From positions 1,815,001 through 1,879,000 of the forward strand of contig NZ_AP017312.1 of assembly GCF_002355375.1 (NCBI RefSeq): a stretch of 64,000 nucleotides of DNA. The letters are read 5' to 3'. The DNA comes from Aneurinibacillus soli (GTDB lineage Bacteria > Bacillota > Bacilli > Aneurinibacillales > Aneurinibacillaceae). Under the pieces are notes generated by a model. It searched no databases. It saw only the letters and a program-made list of their open reading frames with translations, and had not been told where the DNA came from. The translations under genes were made by a program, and so were the position numbers. Every line of letters starts with the position of its first letter. Within the stretch, counting starts at the first letter, position 1. Positions 52,317 through 62,029 of the stretch are shown here, piece after piece.

Positions 52317-53069
52317 TCACAGAGAGCGCGGATAATCTAACAAACGATAAACGTCTTTTTGCCAGGTAGATATCAGAAATTCCTTATAGGTTAAAGACTT
52401 CTCTAACATCATCACTTGTTCTTTGGGCCTGAGCTCATTAAACCTACTAGAGCCAAGAAGCCATTTTACTTTTTGTAGTTTATCTGTTGTTAATCTAGAT
52501 GTATCACCCCGTTTTCGAACTGCCCTTTCATATAAAAAAGTTTTTACCATATAGGGAATTTCAAGCTGACGTATCTTTTCGATATTAGGGAAGCTTGCTT
52601 TGTTTTTGAACGCCAGATCGACAATGTGCTCAGGAATATCTTGATGAATGAGATAATGCTCAACATCGCGTATGGTGACACCGAGCAATTTAGCAATTTC
52701 AGAAGTTGTTTTGTTTTCTTCTATGATGAGTTCGCTTATCCTTTTATGCTTATCTAGCCATGAGGTAGTATCCGGGGTAAACATCTTTCGTAGGAGTGCT
52801 ATTCTTCTTTCTGTACCATCTGAATAGGGCCTGATAAAACATAGGACCTTTTTGAAGCCACTTTCCTTGTATGCCTCATAGTCTGGATATCCGTCAATTA
52901 ACCAGTGCTTGTTTCTCTTTTCATCCCACTCCACAACCATCAAGCGCTCTAGTCGAGGAGCTACTTTTAATAACTTCTTTCTGCGTTCTAGCCCAACCCT
53001 TGAGACTTGCTGTACATATAGCGGTTCGATTTCGCTCAACTCTATCTCATCGACTTTACCCCAAAGCAT
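52317..53069 (-). CDS. ParB-like nuclease/DNA-binding domain protein
   Basis: A 250-residue protein with a ParB/Spo0J-like layout. The N-terminal half (LYVQQVSRVGLERRKKLL, then HWLIDGYPDYEAYKES) resembles a divergent ParB/sulfiredoxin fold, and the middle has a clear helix-turn-helix (TTSEIAKLLGVTIRDVEHYL, residues 120-140). It is not chromosomal ParB by context or length. Such genes occur on islands and near defence loci. It lies 650 bp from, and divergent to, the helicase-nuclease gene. Confidence 0.6.
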   Translation of the reverse strand: MLWGKVDEIELSEIEPLYVQQVSRVGLERRKKLLKVAPRLERLMVVEWDEKRNKHWLIDGYPDYEAYKESGFKKVLCFIRPYSDGTERRIALLRKMFTPDTTSWLDKHKRISELIIEENKTTSEIAKLLGVTIRDVEHYLIHQDIPEHIVDLAFKNKASFPNIEKIRQLEIPYMVKTFLYERAVRKRGDTSRLTTDKLQKVKWLLGSSRFNELRPKEQVMMLEKSLTYKEFLISTWQKDVYRLLDYPRSL

Positions 53070-53722
53070 GTCATCACTTCCTGAGTTTTTTCCTAATTTA
53101 TGAATAGGGAAATTTGTCCTATTCTCACTTTCGTGTTTCAGGCTTAGAGAAGATAGGGATGATTGGGTAGCAATAGCAGATAATTGATAAGTAAAGTGAA
53201 AAAGAAGAGAAAGCTAGAAATATTTAACCTATTCTTCGTCATTAGCCCCAAAGTCTCGAATAATGGTACTGATCAAGGATCATTCTGTTAAAATATAAAA
53301 TATCAGTAAAAAAGTCATCTTCCTGTTTGAACGCCGGAAAGAGGGCTTGTAACTATTCAGCTTGTGGATAGTTACCAATTAACAAAACTCCCCACCTACG
53401 CCATAGTGGGGAGTTTATTTTCTGCAGCAATTTAATTCCTTATATCCAGCAATTCATGACCAATATTTTCAAACAAATCAACATATCCTCAATTAGTTAC
53501 TTTCCCAAAAGTAGGTGGGCTCCTTTCTTGTTGGAAATATTAGGCCTATCATTTATACTAAAGTTTAGGATCTAAGGGAATGAATATAGGCTTACATTCA
53601 TAAGATTTTTTTACTAAGCCATTAATGCATCTGGATTGCTTTAAATTCATAAAGATGGATTTATTGAGGAATGGAAAGGGGAGAAGGGCACTTTTTACTG
53701 TATCGCGGTAAAAGGAGGTATT
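53070..53722 (+). other. Long AT-rich intergenic region before the helicase-nuclease
   Basis: It contains a terminator at 53385-53423 (AAACTCCCCA with TGGGGAGTTT, then TTTTCT) and a small hairpin GAATAGG/CCTATTC near 53102. No gene was identified. The last 75 bases are open in the helicase frame, but GTG 53723 with AAAGGAGG is the better start. Confidence 0.6.
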
Positions 53723-56700
53723 GTGCCTATTTTTATGTATACATATCAGGAACGCTTACAAAGAAAAATTGAACAATGGAAATCAAATCTTATTGATTTA
53801 TCAAAAAGAAATCGACTGTTAAATTTCAAGTCCTCTGGGAGCTCTGTATTATTATTAGATCAGGTAGAATGTGATTCATTAATAATATCTTTGCTTAAAG
53901 GCAGATCTATTAAGGTAAGCTCTCTTGTTAATATCGAACGTCTTATAAATTCAATAAAGAAAAAGCCCATAAAATCCGATGAGGAAGATTTTTTTGAACA
54001 AGAGGCCCAGGTAGAAAAAGTTGCACTTAACAAATTAGAAAAACAGTTAAATGATATTCGTTTAAAAGGAAATTTATCGATTTCTGAAAAGGGGGTTAAC
54101 ACTTTATTTTTAGCTGTTGGACTTTTAAAGTGGAAAGAGATTGAATTTAGTAAGGAGTTCCTCACTTCCCCGCTTTTATTAGTTCCTGTGTCATTATCGA
54201 GAAATTCCTCAAAGGACCCCATGTTTATTCAAAAGCACGAAGATGATATAGTCATTAATCCTGTACTTGAACAAAAAATGCTGAATGATTTTGGCATTAC
54301 TTTTCCTGATCTGGATGAAGATAATATTGAAAAAGTAGGTGCTCGTGCTTTTCTGAATGAATTAGATGAGATATTAACTGAAAAAGAAGGGTGGGAAGTT
54401 CAATCAAGCGTATATCTTAGCTTGTTTTCATTTAATAAGCTCGTTATGTATAAGGACCTTGAGCAATATCAAAGTTTACTTGAGACTCATCCTTTTGTAC
54501 AACGTTTAAATGGAGAGAATAACGAACATTCGACTTTTGATGAAAGTGGAATCCCAGCTGTTGAAGAAGTAGATCGTAACATGTCTTCGACAAAAAGTTT
54601 TCAAATACTCGATGCGGATTCGAGTCAACAAGAAGCAATTATAGCAGCAAAAAAAGGTCTAAGTTTTATTATGCAAGGACCACCGGGCACAGGGAAAAGC
54701 CAAACCATTGCAAATATTATTTCTGAATCATTAGCGCAAGGAAAGAAAGTGCTTTTTGTCAGTGAGAAAATGGCTGCGTTAGAAGTTGTTAAAAAGCGAC
54801 TGGAGGATTGTGGGTTGGGCCATTATTGCCTAGACCTTCATAGTAATAAAGCGAACAAAAAATATGTGCTTGAGCAATTAATAAAAAACTTATCGAGCGA
54901 ACTCTCCGTTAAATCTAAAATGGATTATGACTCATTAGACTTAACGAAAAAGCAACTTAACCAGTATACACAAGCTCTGCACGCAAAGGTAGCTCCCCTG
55001 AATTTGACGGCCCATCAAGTTCATGGACAGATAGCTAAACTGGATGAAACAAGGGAGTTATTTTTCCCTTTAGAAAAGATAGGACAATATTCACAAGAGC
55101 ATTTACAGCAACTGTTGTGCCTGGTAGAGAAGGTGGAGGAGGTTAAGCCTGTACTTCTGGCACATAATACGCATCCATGGAAAGATGCTATTATTATGGA
55201 GTTTACTAATGAATTACATAGTAATGTTAACTCTTTGTTTGAAAGTTTTGCTCATAAATTGTCGGAAATCAAACCGCAGCTTGAGCAGTTAATTGCTGGG
55301 TCCGGTGTTTCATGGGATACATCACTTGAAGTAATGGAACGATTCTTTGTTGTGGCAGATCTACTCACATCCTATGAAAATGCACCGCTAAACTGGATAA
55401 ACAAAGAGAATGAAAATATGCTGGAACGGGCAACGCAACTTCTTGCCCCTGTTTCAGAAAAAGTAACGCAACGAAATGAAAAATATAACGTTATAGCTCA
55501 GCGTTATCACTCTTCTGTGTTTGACATGGATATTGATCATGTGATTCAAAGTTTTACTACTCAACATGAAAAAGAAATAAAACTTTATGCCAAATCAACT
55601 GCCGATTTTATGCATACTGTTTTTACGCATGATGATAAATTGTTACAGATATGTAGACAGGCGATAGAAGCATGCCAAGCACTTCTAATGTTCCGTGAAT
55701 ATATACAGCAAGAATTGGGATTGAAGATGGAGACGGTCACAGAGTTCTCTTTAAATGATATTGATTTAATTTATGAGAAAGTAAAGAACGTTCCGCGTCC
55801 TGCCGAGAAGTGGTTTGATTCCTCTATTCGCGATGAATTGTTAAAAGAGTACCAAAAATCTCGAAAGGTCACCGAAGAGTTGCTTCAAGAGAAAAGAGAG
55901 CTGTCCATACTATATGATTTGGATGTATTTAGTCAAACGGATATAAAAGAGGTGTATAGACGTTTTACAGAGGACTATACATCAGCTTTTCGTTTTTTTA
56001 ATCGTCAGTATCGGAATGATATGAAGAAACTAAGGCTATTTCGAAAGGATAGCAAAAAAATCACATATCATACAGCAGTCCAGGATTTACGCCTTGCACA
56101 TAAAATGCAAACCAAGGTGGACTACCTTTTAGAAAATAAAGGATCAATTTCTGCCTGGCTAGGTCCTATTTATCAAGGTGAAGAAACATTATGGGAACTT
56201 TTATGGGAGAATATGCATCATATTTTTCACCTGTGTGATGCGGGTAAAGTTTCAATAAAATTTATGGAGTTTTTACTTCGTGCAAGAGACTTTCACATCC
56301 AAACATTTGGAGAGAAGCTAGAGGATGCAAAGCGCCAATATGAAAGTCTAACTGAAGCAGTAGAGAGTTTGAAAACGTTATTTGCATTTGAACAGGAATT
56401 GGATGCAAGAGAAATTCAAAGTAAAATGACAAAGTTGTATGACATAATAGATTTTTTATACAACCAGAGAGAGGGCTTCCTTGCTTATCATTTGGCACCT
56501 GGTAAACCAACATATCAAGAAATCCTAAACGATCTTCTTTTGATTCAGGAAGTTCACAAGTTATCTAGAGATGTTGAATCTATGGCTGATACATGTAAAA
56601 CATGTTTCGGAAGCTTGTTTGATTTTTATCAAACAGATTGGCAGAGTATTGAACAGGCAATCACGTGGTCTCAAAAGATATGTACAATATTTGATCAGCG

Positions 56701-58672
56701 TGTACCACAAATGATAATGAATATGTTAGAAGATAGTAATAAAGAGAAACGACTAGAATTTATTCGTCAGATTCATGAAATAAAGCAAAAATTTATTGGA
56801 ACTCAGACAGAGCGAGCGTTTTTTGGAAAGGTGTTTCGATCTCAGGACTTGTTGTTTGAAGGGAAAGATTTGTATCAAGCACACCTTGACATTGTTATTA
56901 CTCGACTTCGTGATTGGGTGGCTACTTCTCATCAGTTGGAAGAATGGACTCTGTTTAAGCAATACAAAAAGCAAGCGGATGATATGAAAATAGGTTCCTT
57001 TGTCGATGAATTAGTAAAGCATGGTTATACCGAAGCCTCCTATAAGGACCTTTTCTTGAAACGATTTTATCGCTTATGGCTTGATTATTCTTATGAACAA
57101 CTACCTATACTTCGTCAGTTCCGAGTTCATAATCATGAAATAATGATTAGTCGATTTAAGGAACTCGATGTAAAGCAGTTGCTGGATAATAGCCATCGAA
57201 TTAATGAGATTTTAAACGATCGGAAAAACACAGTCGTGTTTGATCTAGTCATACGGAATCAACTATCTCTACTAAAGCGAGAACATCAAAAGAAAACCAA
57301 ACACTTACCAATTCGTAGATTGTTTGAGCGAATACCCGATTTAATTAGTGTTTTAAAGCCTTGTATCATGGTGAGCCCATTATCGGTCAGTCAATTTATT
57401 GATCCGAATATCCATCAATTTGATCTTGTCATATTTGATGAAGCATCACAAATCGGTTCAGAGGATGCAATTGGCGCTATCATACGAGGTGAGCAGATCA
57501 TTATTGCTGGTGATAGTAAACAACTTCCACCAACTCGCTTCTTTACCGCTCAAACTACAGATGATGAGTATGAAGAAGACGAAGATGAGACAATAGGTGA
57601 AATGTACGAAAGCATTTTAGATGAGTGTGCTGTCTTTATGCCAGAGAGATCACTCAACTGGCATTATCGAAGCAAGCATGAATCACTTATTGCTTTTTCA
57701 AATCGATACATCTATGATAACAAGTTGTTCACATTCCCAAGCTCAATCAATAGAGTTAATGATGGAGTATCTTTGGTATATGTTCCGGATGGAGTGTATG
57801 ATCGTGGGGGTTCTCGGAGTAATAAAATAGAGGCAAAGCGGGTAGCAGAGCTTATCCTTAAGCATGTTGAATCTACACCTGAGCGTTCTTTAGGTGTTAT
57901 TGCCTTCAGTGAAGCACAACAAAATGAAATTCGTGAGCAGCTTAGTTATTTACTTCTCACTCATCCTCATCTTGAGTTCTTTTTCCAAGAAGATAAAACA
58001 GAAGCCTTCTTTATCAAAAACTTGGAAAATGTACAAGGGGATGAACGAGATACAATCATTCTAAGTGTTGGTTATGGAAAAGACGAAGCGGGTAAGCTGT
58101 ATTATAGTTTTGGCCCTTTAAGTAAAGAGGGAGGGCATAGACGTTTAAACGTTGCTGCTACACGGGCCAAGTATCAATTAATCCTAATTTCGAGTTTGTT
58201 AGATACAGATCTTGATGATTCTCGTGTGAGCAAAGAAGGTCCTAAATTACTGAAAAAATTCATCAGATATTGCAAAACAGGTGGAGAAATTGATTTAAGC
58301 GAAGGTATTATCGGCGAGGGAGACTTCGACTCACCATTTGAAGAGGATGTGTATCGTTCTCTGACTGAAAAAGGGTTTATTCTTCGACCACAGGTTGGAT
58401 ATTCTGGATATCGAATTGATTTAGGTGTTGTGCATCCGAAACGTCCCGGAGAATATGTATTAGGAATCGAATGTGACGGAGCTATGTATCATTCATCTAG
58501 AACAGCAAGGGACAGAGACAGGATTCGACAACAAGTTTTAGAATCCCTTGGCTGGCACATTTACCGGATCTGGTCCCAGGACTGGTTCAAAAGAAAAAAA
58601 GATATCATTCAAGAGCTCAGCTCAGTTATTGAAAAGAATATAGAGAGATCCGTTAACACGAATCTTTTTTAG
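53723..58672 (+). CDS. DUF4011-type helicase with C-terminal Vsr-like nuclease
   Basis: 1649 residues. The N-terminus (KIEQWKSNLIDLSKRNRLLNF) is of the DUF4011 type. An SF1 helicase core is split by a long coiled-coil-rich insert: Walker A GPPGTGKS at 319-326, Walker B IFDEAS at 1238-1243, QGDERDTIILS near 1436 and motif VI NVAATRAK at 1476. The C-terminus is a Vsr/MTES_1575-type restriction-endonuclease domain (Asp1566, Glu1583 in GIECDGAMYHSS). GTG 53723 has AAAGGAGG. The DUF4011-helicase-Vsr layout has been reported among anti-phage candidates (from memory). It stands alone here, so a single-gene defence role is inferred. Confidence 0.85.
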   Translation: MPIFMYTYQERLQRKIEQWKSNLIDLSKRNRLLNFKSSGSSVLLLDQVECDSLIISLLKGRSIKVSSLVNIERLINSIKKKPIKSDEEDFFEQEAQVEKVALNKLEKQLNDIRLKGNLSISEKGVNTLFLAVGLLKWKEIEFSKEFLTSPLLLVPVSLSRNSSKDPMFIQKHEDDIVINPVLEQKMLNDFGITFPDLDEDNIEKVGARAFLNELDEILTEKEGWEVQSSVYLSLFSFNKLVMYKDLEQYQSLLETHPFVQRLNGENNEHSTFDESGIPAVEEVDRNMSSTKSFQILDADSSQQEAIIAAKKGLSFIMQGPPGTGKSQTIANIISESLAQGKKVLFVSEKMAALEVVKKRLEDCGLGHYCLDLHSNKANKKYVLEQLIKNLSSELSVKSKMDYDSLDLTKKQLNQYTQALHAKVAPLNLTAHQVHGQIAKLDETRELFFPLEKIGQYSQEHLQQLLCLVEKVEEVKPVLLAHNTHPWKDAIIMEFTNELHSNVNSLFESFAHKLSEIKPQLEQLIAGSGVSWDTSLEVMERFFVVADLLTSYENAPLNWINKENENMLERATQLLAPVSEKVTQRNEKYNVIAQRYHSSVFDMDIDHVIQSFTTQHEKEIKLYAKSTADFMHTVFTHDDKLLQICRQAIEACQALLMFREYIQQELGLKMETVTEFSLNDIDLIYEKVKNVPRPAEKWFDSSIRDELLKEYQKSRKVTEELLQEKRELSILYDLDVFSQTDIKEVYRRFTEDYTSAFRFFNRQYRNDMKKLRLFRKDSKKITYHTAVQDLRLAHKMQTKVDYLLENKGSISAWLGPIYQGEETLWELLWENMHHIFHLCDAGKVSIKFMEFLLRARDFHIQTFGEKLEDAKRQYESLTEAVESLKTLFAFEQELDAREIQSKMTKLYDIIDFLYNQREGFLAYHLAPGKPTYQEILNDLLLIQEVHKLSRDVESMADTCKTCFGSLFDFYQTDWQSIEQAITWSQKICTIFDQRVPQMIMNMLEDSNKEKRLEFIRQIHEIKQKFIGTQTERAFFGKVFRSQDLLFEGKDLYQAHLDIVITRLRDWVATSHQLEEWTLFKQYKKQADDMKIGSFVDELVKHGYTEASYKDLFLKRFYRLWLDYSYEQLPILRQFRVHNHEIMISRFKELDVKQLLDNSHRINEILNDRKNTVVFDLVIRNQLSLLKREHQKKTKHLPIRRLFERIPDLISVLKPCIMVSPLSVSQFIDPNIHQFDLVIFDEASQIGSEDAIGAIIRGEQIIIAGDSKQLPPTRFFTAQTTDDEYEEDEDETIGEMYESILDECAVFMPERSLNWHYRSKHESLIAFSNRYIYDNKLFTFPSSINRVNDGVSLVYVPDGVYDRGGSRSNKIEAKRVAELILKHVESTPERSLGVIAFSEAQQNEIREQLSYLLLTHPHLEFFFQEDKTEAFFIKNLENVQGDERDTIILSVGYGKDEAGKLYYSFGPLSKEGGHRRLNVAATRAKYQLILISSLLDTDLDDSRVSKEGPKLLKKFIRYCKTGGEIDLSEGIIGEGDFDSPFEEDVYRSLTEKGFILRPQVGYSGYRIDLGVVHPKRPGEYVLGIECDGAMYHSSRTARDRDRIRQQVLESLGWHIYRIWSQDWFKRKKDIIQELSSVIEKNIERSVNTNLF

Positions 58673-59035
58673 AGTAAACTGTTGCCGTTGTAGCCCGAGT
58701 AGTCGATTCGGGCTATTCTTTTTACTAATAACTTTTATAAAAAGTGGATATACTAGATAACATAACGTTTTTAAATTACAACTCTTCTCCGAGTGTTAAC
58801 GCCGATGTTTTTTTCCTAAAACTCCCCAGAAGACTCCACGATAAGGAGTCTTCTGGTTGACTTTTTTAGAACGCCTTTATTCGAATGTCGTTCCAAAGGG
58901 GAGTAGCAAGAGATCATCGATGAGATTAATGAGTTGGTTTCTCATATGAACTTACGTTATTAAGACTATCAGAAGAAGTTAGATAAGATCGGTAGAGTTA
59001 TAAATAGGAAGAGTAAAACTATAGGAGTGGTATCG
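58673..59035 (+). other. Intergenic region with two terminators and gene debris
   Basis: Terminator 58692-58722 (AGCCCGA/TCGGGCT, TTCTTTTT) ends the helicase gene. A second, CCAGAAGACTCC/GGAGTCTTCTGG at 58826-58856 with CTTTTTT, lies further on. From 58910 short open pieces interrupted by a stop suggest a decayed gene of unknown kind. Confidence 0.6.
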
Positions 59036-59137
59036 ATGTCTGAAAAAAATAACATTGTAGAGCTAACTAGAGATATTTTAACTCAAACAGCAACAGCTAA
59101 AGTAATGAGCAAGTTATTAGAAAGGGGTTGCTTGTGA
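59036..59137 (+). pseudogene. Short ORF truncated by a TnpB-type right end
   Basis: 33 codons from ATG 59036 with GGAG upstream, reading SEKNNIVELTRDILTQTATA. It stops where the IS200/IS605-like right-end sequence begins. The same frame is open upstream to a stop at 58963. No family recognised. Confidence 0.3.
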
Positions 59138-59281
59138 ACGTGAATCATTCCGCTACACGTTCCACAGATTCGGTGAGAACAGAAAGCCAACCTTTTTGTT
59201 CGCTGAATGGTAGACGGAGTGAAGGAACAAGAAACCCCCACTTCAAAATCTATAAGGATTTAAGCGGGGGAGGTTCATCAA
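59138..59281 (+). mobile_element. Solitary right end of an IS200/IS605-type (TnpB) element
   Basis: The end CCCCCACTTCAAAATC, hairpin, TTTAAGCGGGGG then TTCATCAA closely matches the right end of the tnpB element at 31900-31941. No tnpB or left end is present. TCAA at 59278-59281 is the inferred boundary. Confidence 0.6.
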
Positions 59282-59308
59282 GGTTTTATATCCTTCAAAA
59301 CTAATGTT

Positions 59309-59638
59309 TTAGGCGATTGGAGTACCATTTTTAACAGGTGCGTCCGGTCTTAAGAGTACTACATCTCCTTCTTCTGGAATACCGCCAATTACCAACACCT
59401 CGGATTTAAAACCGGCGATACGTCTAACAGGAAAGTTTACTACTGCGACCACCTGATGCCCAATAAGTTGATCTGGTTCATATCTTCGTGTAATTTGAGC
59501 CGAAGAGTATTTAATACCAATCTCGCCAAAATCAATTTCTAATTTTATTGCAGGTTTTCGTGCTTCTGGAAATGGTTCTGCTTTAATTACAGTGCCAACA
59601 CGGATATCTAACTTCAAAAAATCCTCAATTGTTACCAT
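59309..59638 (-). CDS. csaA: CsaA-like tRNA-binding-domain protein
   Basis: A 109-residue protein consisting of one EMAP/tRNA-binding OB fold: [38 protein letters not shown] and [10 protein letters not shown]. CsaA of B. subtilis is a dimer of this size, described as an export-related chaperone that binds tRNA. Start ATG 59638 has GGAGG upstream; the longer frame to 59674 adds residues not found in the family. Monocistronic. Confidence 0.9.
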   Translation of the reverse strand: MVTIEDFLKLDIRVGTVIKAEPFPEARKPAIKLEIDFGEIGIKYSSAQITRRYEPDQLIGHQVVAVVNFPVRRIAGFKSEVLVIGGIPEEGDVVLLRPDAPVKNGTPIA

Positions 59639-60114
59639 GATGATTTCCTCCGATTTTTTACAATTATCCAACAAACTAAATAAGTTTCTCTCGTTTGTTA
59701 AACAGAGTAGATGATCCCTTCAGTTTACATAAGGATCATCCTTATTATACTGAAAATAACATTTTACAACAAATCAGGCATGAAAATGATAGCGAAGCGG
59801 GTGAGTAAATAAATGGGCGCAGCATAACGTTGCGCTCTTTTTATTGGCTCAAAATAGAAGAAGGTCGGCATAGGTTTGAATGGTTAGCAAGAATCAAATC
59901 AATCTATGTCTTGCTTGCATTCTAATAATTATCAGATATTATCACACCGATAATCAATATATAGAATTTTATTTATAAAAAACACTATATATAGCTATTT
60001 TGGTGTATAATTAAACAAGAACGGATAATCACATCTAACAAATCAGGTGGATACATAAAAAAATCTTGGTGATTGTTGTTCATAAATAATAGCCAATAGA
60101 TTGGGGATGATGAT
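59639..60114. other. Intergenic region between divergent genes
   Basis: AT-rich, with a small hairpin GCGCA ... TGCGC then TCTTTTTA near 59817-59841 that may terminate in the + direction. TTGTTGT-rich sequence before 60115 holds no convincing -10/-35 pair. Confidence 0.5.
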
Positions 60115-60663
60115 ATGAACGAGAATAGGATAAAAATCTTGGCCATTTCTGGAAGTCTTCGCAGTAATTCGTCTAATACCGCGCTTGTGCGTGCGATTGC
60201 TAATTTATCACCTAAGAACATTGAATTCACAATCTATAACGGATTGGGAGACCTCCCACATTTTAATCCTGACATCGATATCGATGATAATGAACCACCT
60301 GCAGTCAAAGATTTACGTACACAGCTTAAGGAAGCCGATGGTGTATTACTATGTACACCAGAATATGCTAACGGAGTTCCAGGCGTTTTAAAGAACGCTC
60401 TTGACTGGATAGTCTCTTCCGGTGAATTCGTGAACAAACCAGTAGCTGTGATTAGTGCTTCCCCGCACCCTCTGGGCGGTGAGAAAGCACATGCTTCGCT
60501 TCTACTTACACTAAATATGGTGAGTGCAGAGGTTGTAGAAGGTGGAACGCTGATTATCCCATTCATTAACCTGAAGTTAAAAGAGGGAGTTATGGATCCT
60601 GGAACAGCAGAGGATTTAAAATCAGTGCTCCATGCACTTATACAGGCTATCCGTGTACATTAA
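60115..60663 (+). CDS. NADPH-dependent FMN reductase family protein
   Basis: A 182-residue flavodoxin-fold reductase. The FMN phosphate loop SGSLRSNSSNTALVRA sits at the N-terminus, then CTPEYANGVPGVLKNALDW near residue 80, the classic signature of NADPH-dependent FMN reductases and azoreductase/quinone reductases. It probably uses NADPH to reduce FMN, quinones or azo compounds. GGGGATGAT lies before ATG 60115. No operon partner is evident. Confidence 0.88.
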   Translation: MNENRIKILAISGSLRSNSSNTALVRAIANLSPKNIEFTIYNGLGDLPHFNPDIDIDDNEPPAVKDLRTQLKEADGVLLCTPEYANGVPGVLKNALDWIVSSGEFVNKPVAVISASPHPLGGEKAHASLLLTLNMVSAEVVEGGTLIIPFINLKLKEGVMDPGTAEDLKSVLHALIQAIRVH

Positions 60664-60834
60664 TTGTGAGAAATTATCTTTAATTAAAGGTAACTTCGAT
60701 AGAGGTGATGTAAAGTGCTAGAACGCTCTATGGAGAATGTAAGGGGATTAGAAAAAAGAAAGGAAGTGATGTAAGGGAGAGCTTTTACTTTATTGTTAGC
60801 TCTTCTCAGTAAAAAAGAAAAGAGGACGATTGCA

Positions 60835-61686
60835 ATGAACAAATATCAAAGTATAAGCAGTGATGGATTTAACCTGAATTATTGTGTAAAGGGGACCGGG
60901 AAACCCATATTGGTGGTAGGCAGTAGCGTATATTATCCCCACCTATTTTCGGAGCACTTATATGAAACATTTCAGTTTATTTTCCTTGATCATAGAGGAT
61001 TTGTGAAGGCGCCCCGGGTTCTGGAATCAGAAGATTATAAATTGGACAAAGTGCTAGATGACATAGAAATAGCAAGGCAAACGCTTTGTCTAACAGATTT
61101 CATTATATTGGGGCACTCAGGACACGCTTTCATGGCTTTGGAATATGCAAGAAAATATCCGGAGCATGTCCAAAAAGTTATCTTGTTAAATTCAGCACCT
61201 ACAAATAGCCAGGAAAGGCAGCATCAGAGCTTTGCGTTTTTTAATGAGAGTGCAAGTCCGGAAAGAAAGAAGCAGTTTGAAACGGATATTGCTCTATTAG
61301 AAAGTGATATCAAGCAGGACCCTGAACGACGATTTGTCCACATGTGTATTCGTATGGGAGCGCACAGTTTTTACGATTATACATTTGACGCGGCGTATAT
61401 GTGGGATGGAGTATACACGAGTATGCCAATCATTGATTATCTGTGGGGAGAGGCGTTCGGGGAGTTAAATCTTATACAGTCACTGAACACTTTCAATAAA
61501 CCAGTATTTATTGGTTTAGGCAGATATGATTATTTGGTAGGACCTGTTTCACTTTGGGGCTCTATTGATGGCACGTATAATCATGTGAAGAAAGTAATTT
61601 TTGAGCATAGTGGGCATAATCCTATGTTTGAAGAACCTCAATTATTTGATAGAGAACTAATCAAGTGGATTTGTGAGGACAAATAA
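60835..61686 (+). CDS. Alpha/beta hydrolase (S33 proline-iminopeptidase-like)
   Basis: A 283-residue alpha/beta hydrolase. The nucleophile elbow GHSGHAF gives Ser near residue 110, the acid is likely in YDYLVGP near 238, and the catalytic His lies in HSGHNPMFEEP near 265. The oxyanion region DHRGFVKAP resembles S33 peptidases. Substrate unknown. ATG 60835 with AGAGGACG is preferred over 60793. A strong hairpin terminator follows. Confidence 0.85.
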   Translation: MNKYQSISSDGFNLNYCVKGTGKPILVVGSSVYYPHLFSEHLYETFQFIFLDHRGFVKAPRVLESEDYKLDKVLDDIEIARQTLCLTDFIILGHSGHAFMALEYARKYPEHVQKVILLNSAPTNSQERQHQSFAFFNESASPERKKQFETDIALLESDIKQDPERRFVHMCIRMGAHSFYDYTFDAAYMWDGVYTSMPIIDYLWGEAFGELNLIQSLNTFNKPVFIGLGRYDYLVGPVSLWGSIDGTYNHVKKVIFEHSGHNPMFEEPQLFDRELIKWICEDK

Positions 61687-61707
61687 CAATTTCATATATG
61701 GTTTAAT

Positions 61708-61744
61708 GAAAAAACACTAAGTAAATTTTTCTTAGTGTTTTTTC
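61708..61744. terminator. Bidirectional terminator after the hydrolase
   Basis: A perfect 14 bp stem, GAAAAAACACTAAG (61708-61721) with 61731-61744. Nothing else is recognised up to 62029 apart from AT-rich sequence that must contain the promoter of the next gene. Confidence 0.85.
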
Positions 61745-62029
61745 ATTTTGAGGATAAAGTTCGTTCTCCTATTCGCAAGGAAAATGTATCCCAGTATCAC
61801 AAAAGCTTTACTGAGCCGGTACAAATTTTCAGTAAGAACGATGAGTCAGTAAAGACATTCTCGGTCAGTTTATATGAAAGTTTATTTTTTATAGGTATTT
61901 ATACCTTGATTAATATGACCGTTATATGACTTCAGCTCATATATAATTGAGCTAGCAATGATAGATTTTTAGAAATTCACTTTGTTTATTACAAAAGAGA
62001 ATGAGAAAGAAAGGAAAGGGAAAATAAAA

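Noticed and set aside
61735-61929. 64-codon frame after the hydrolase
   Set aside because: It begins inside the arm of the terminator hairpin, has no ribosome site and no recognisable family.
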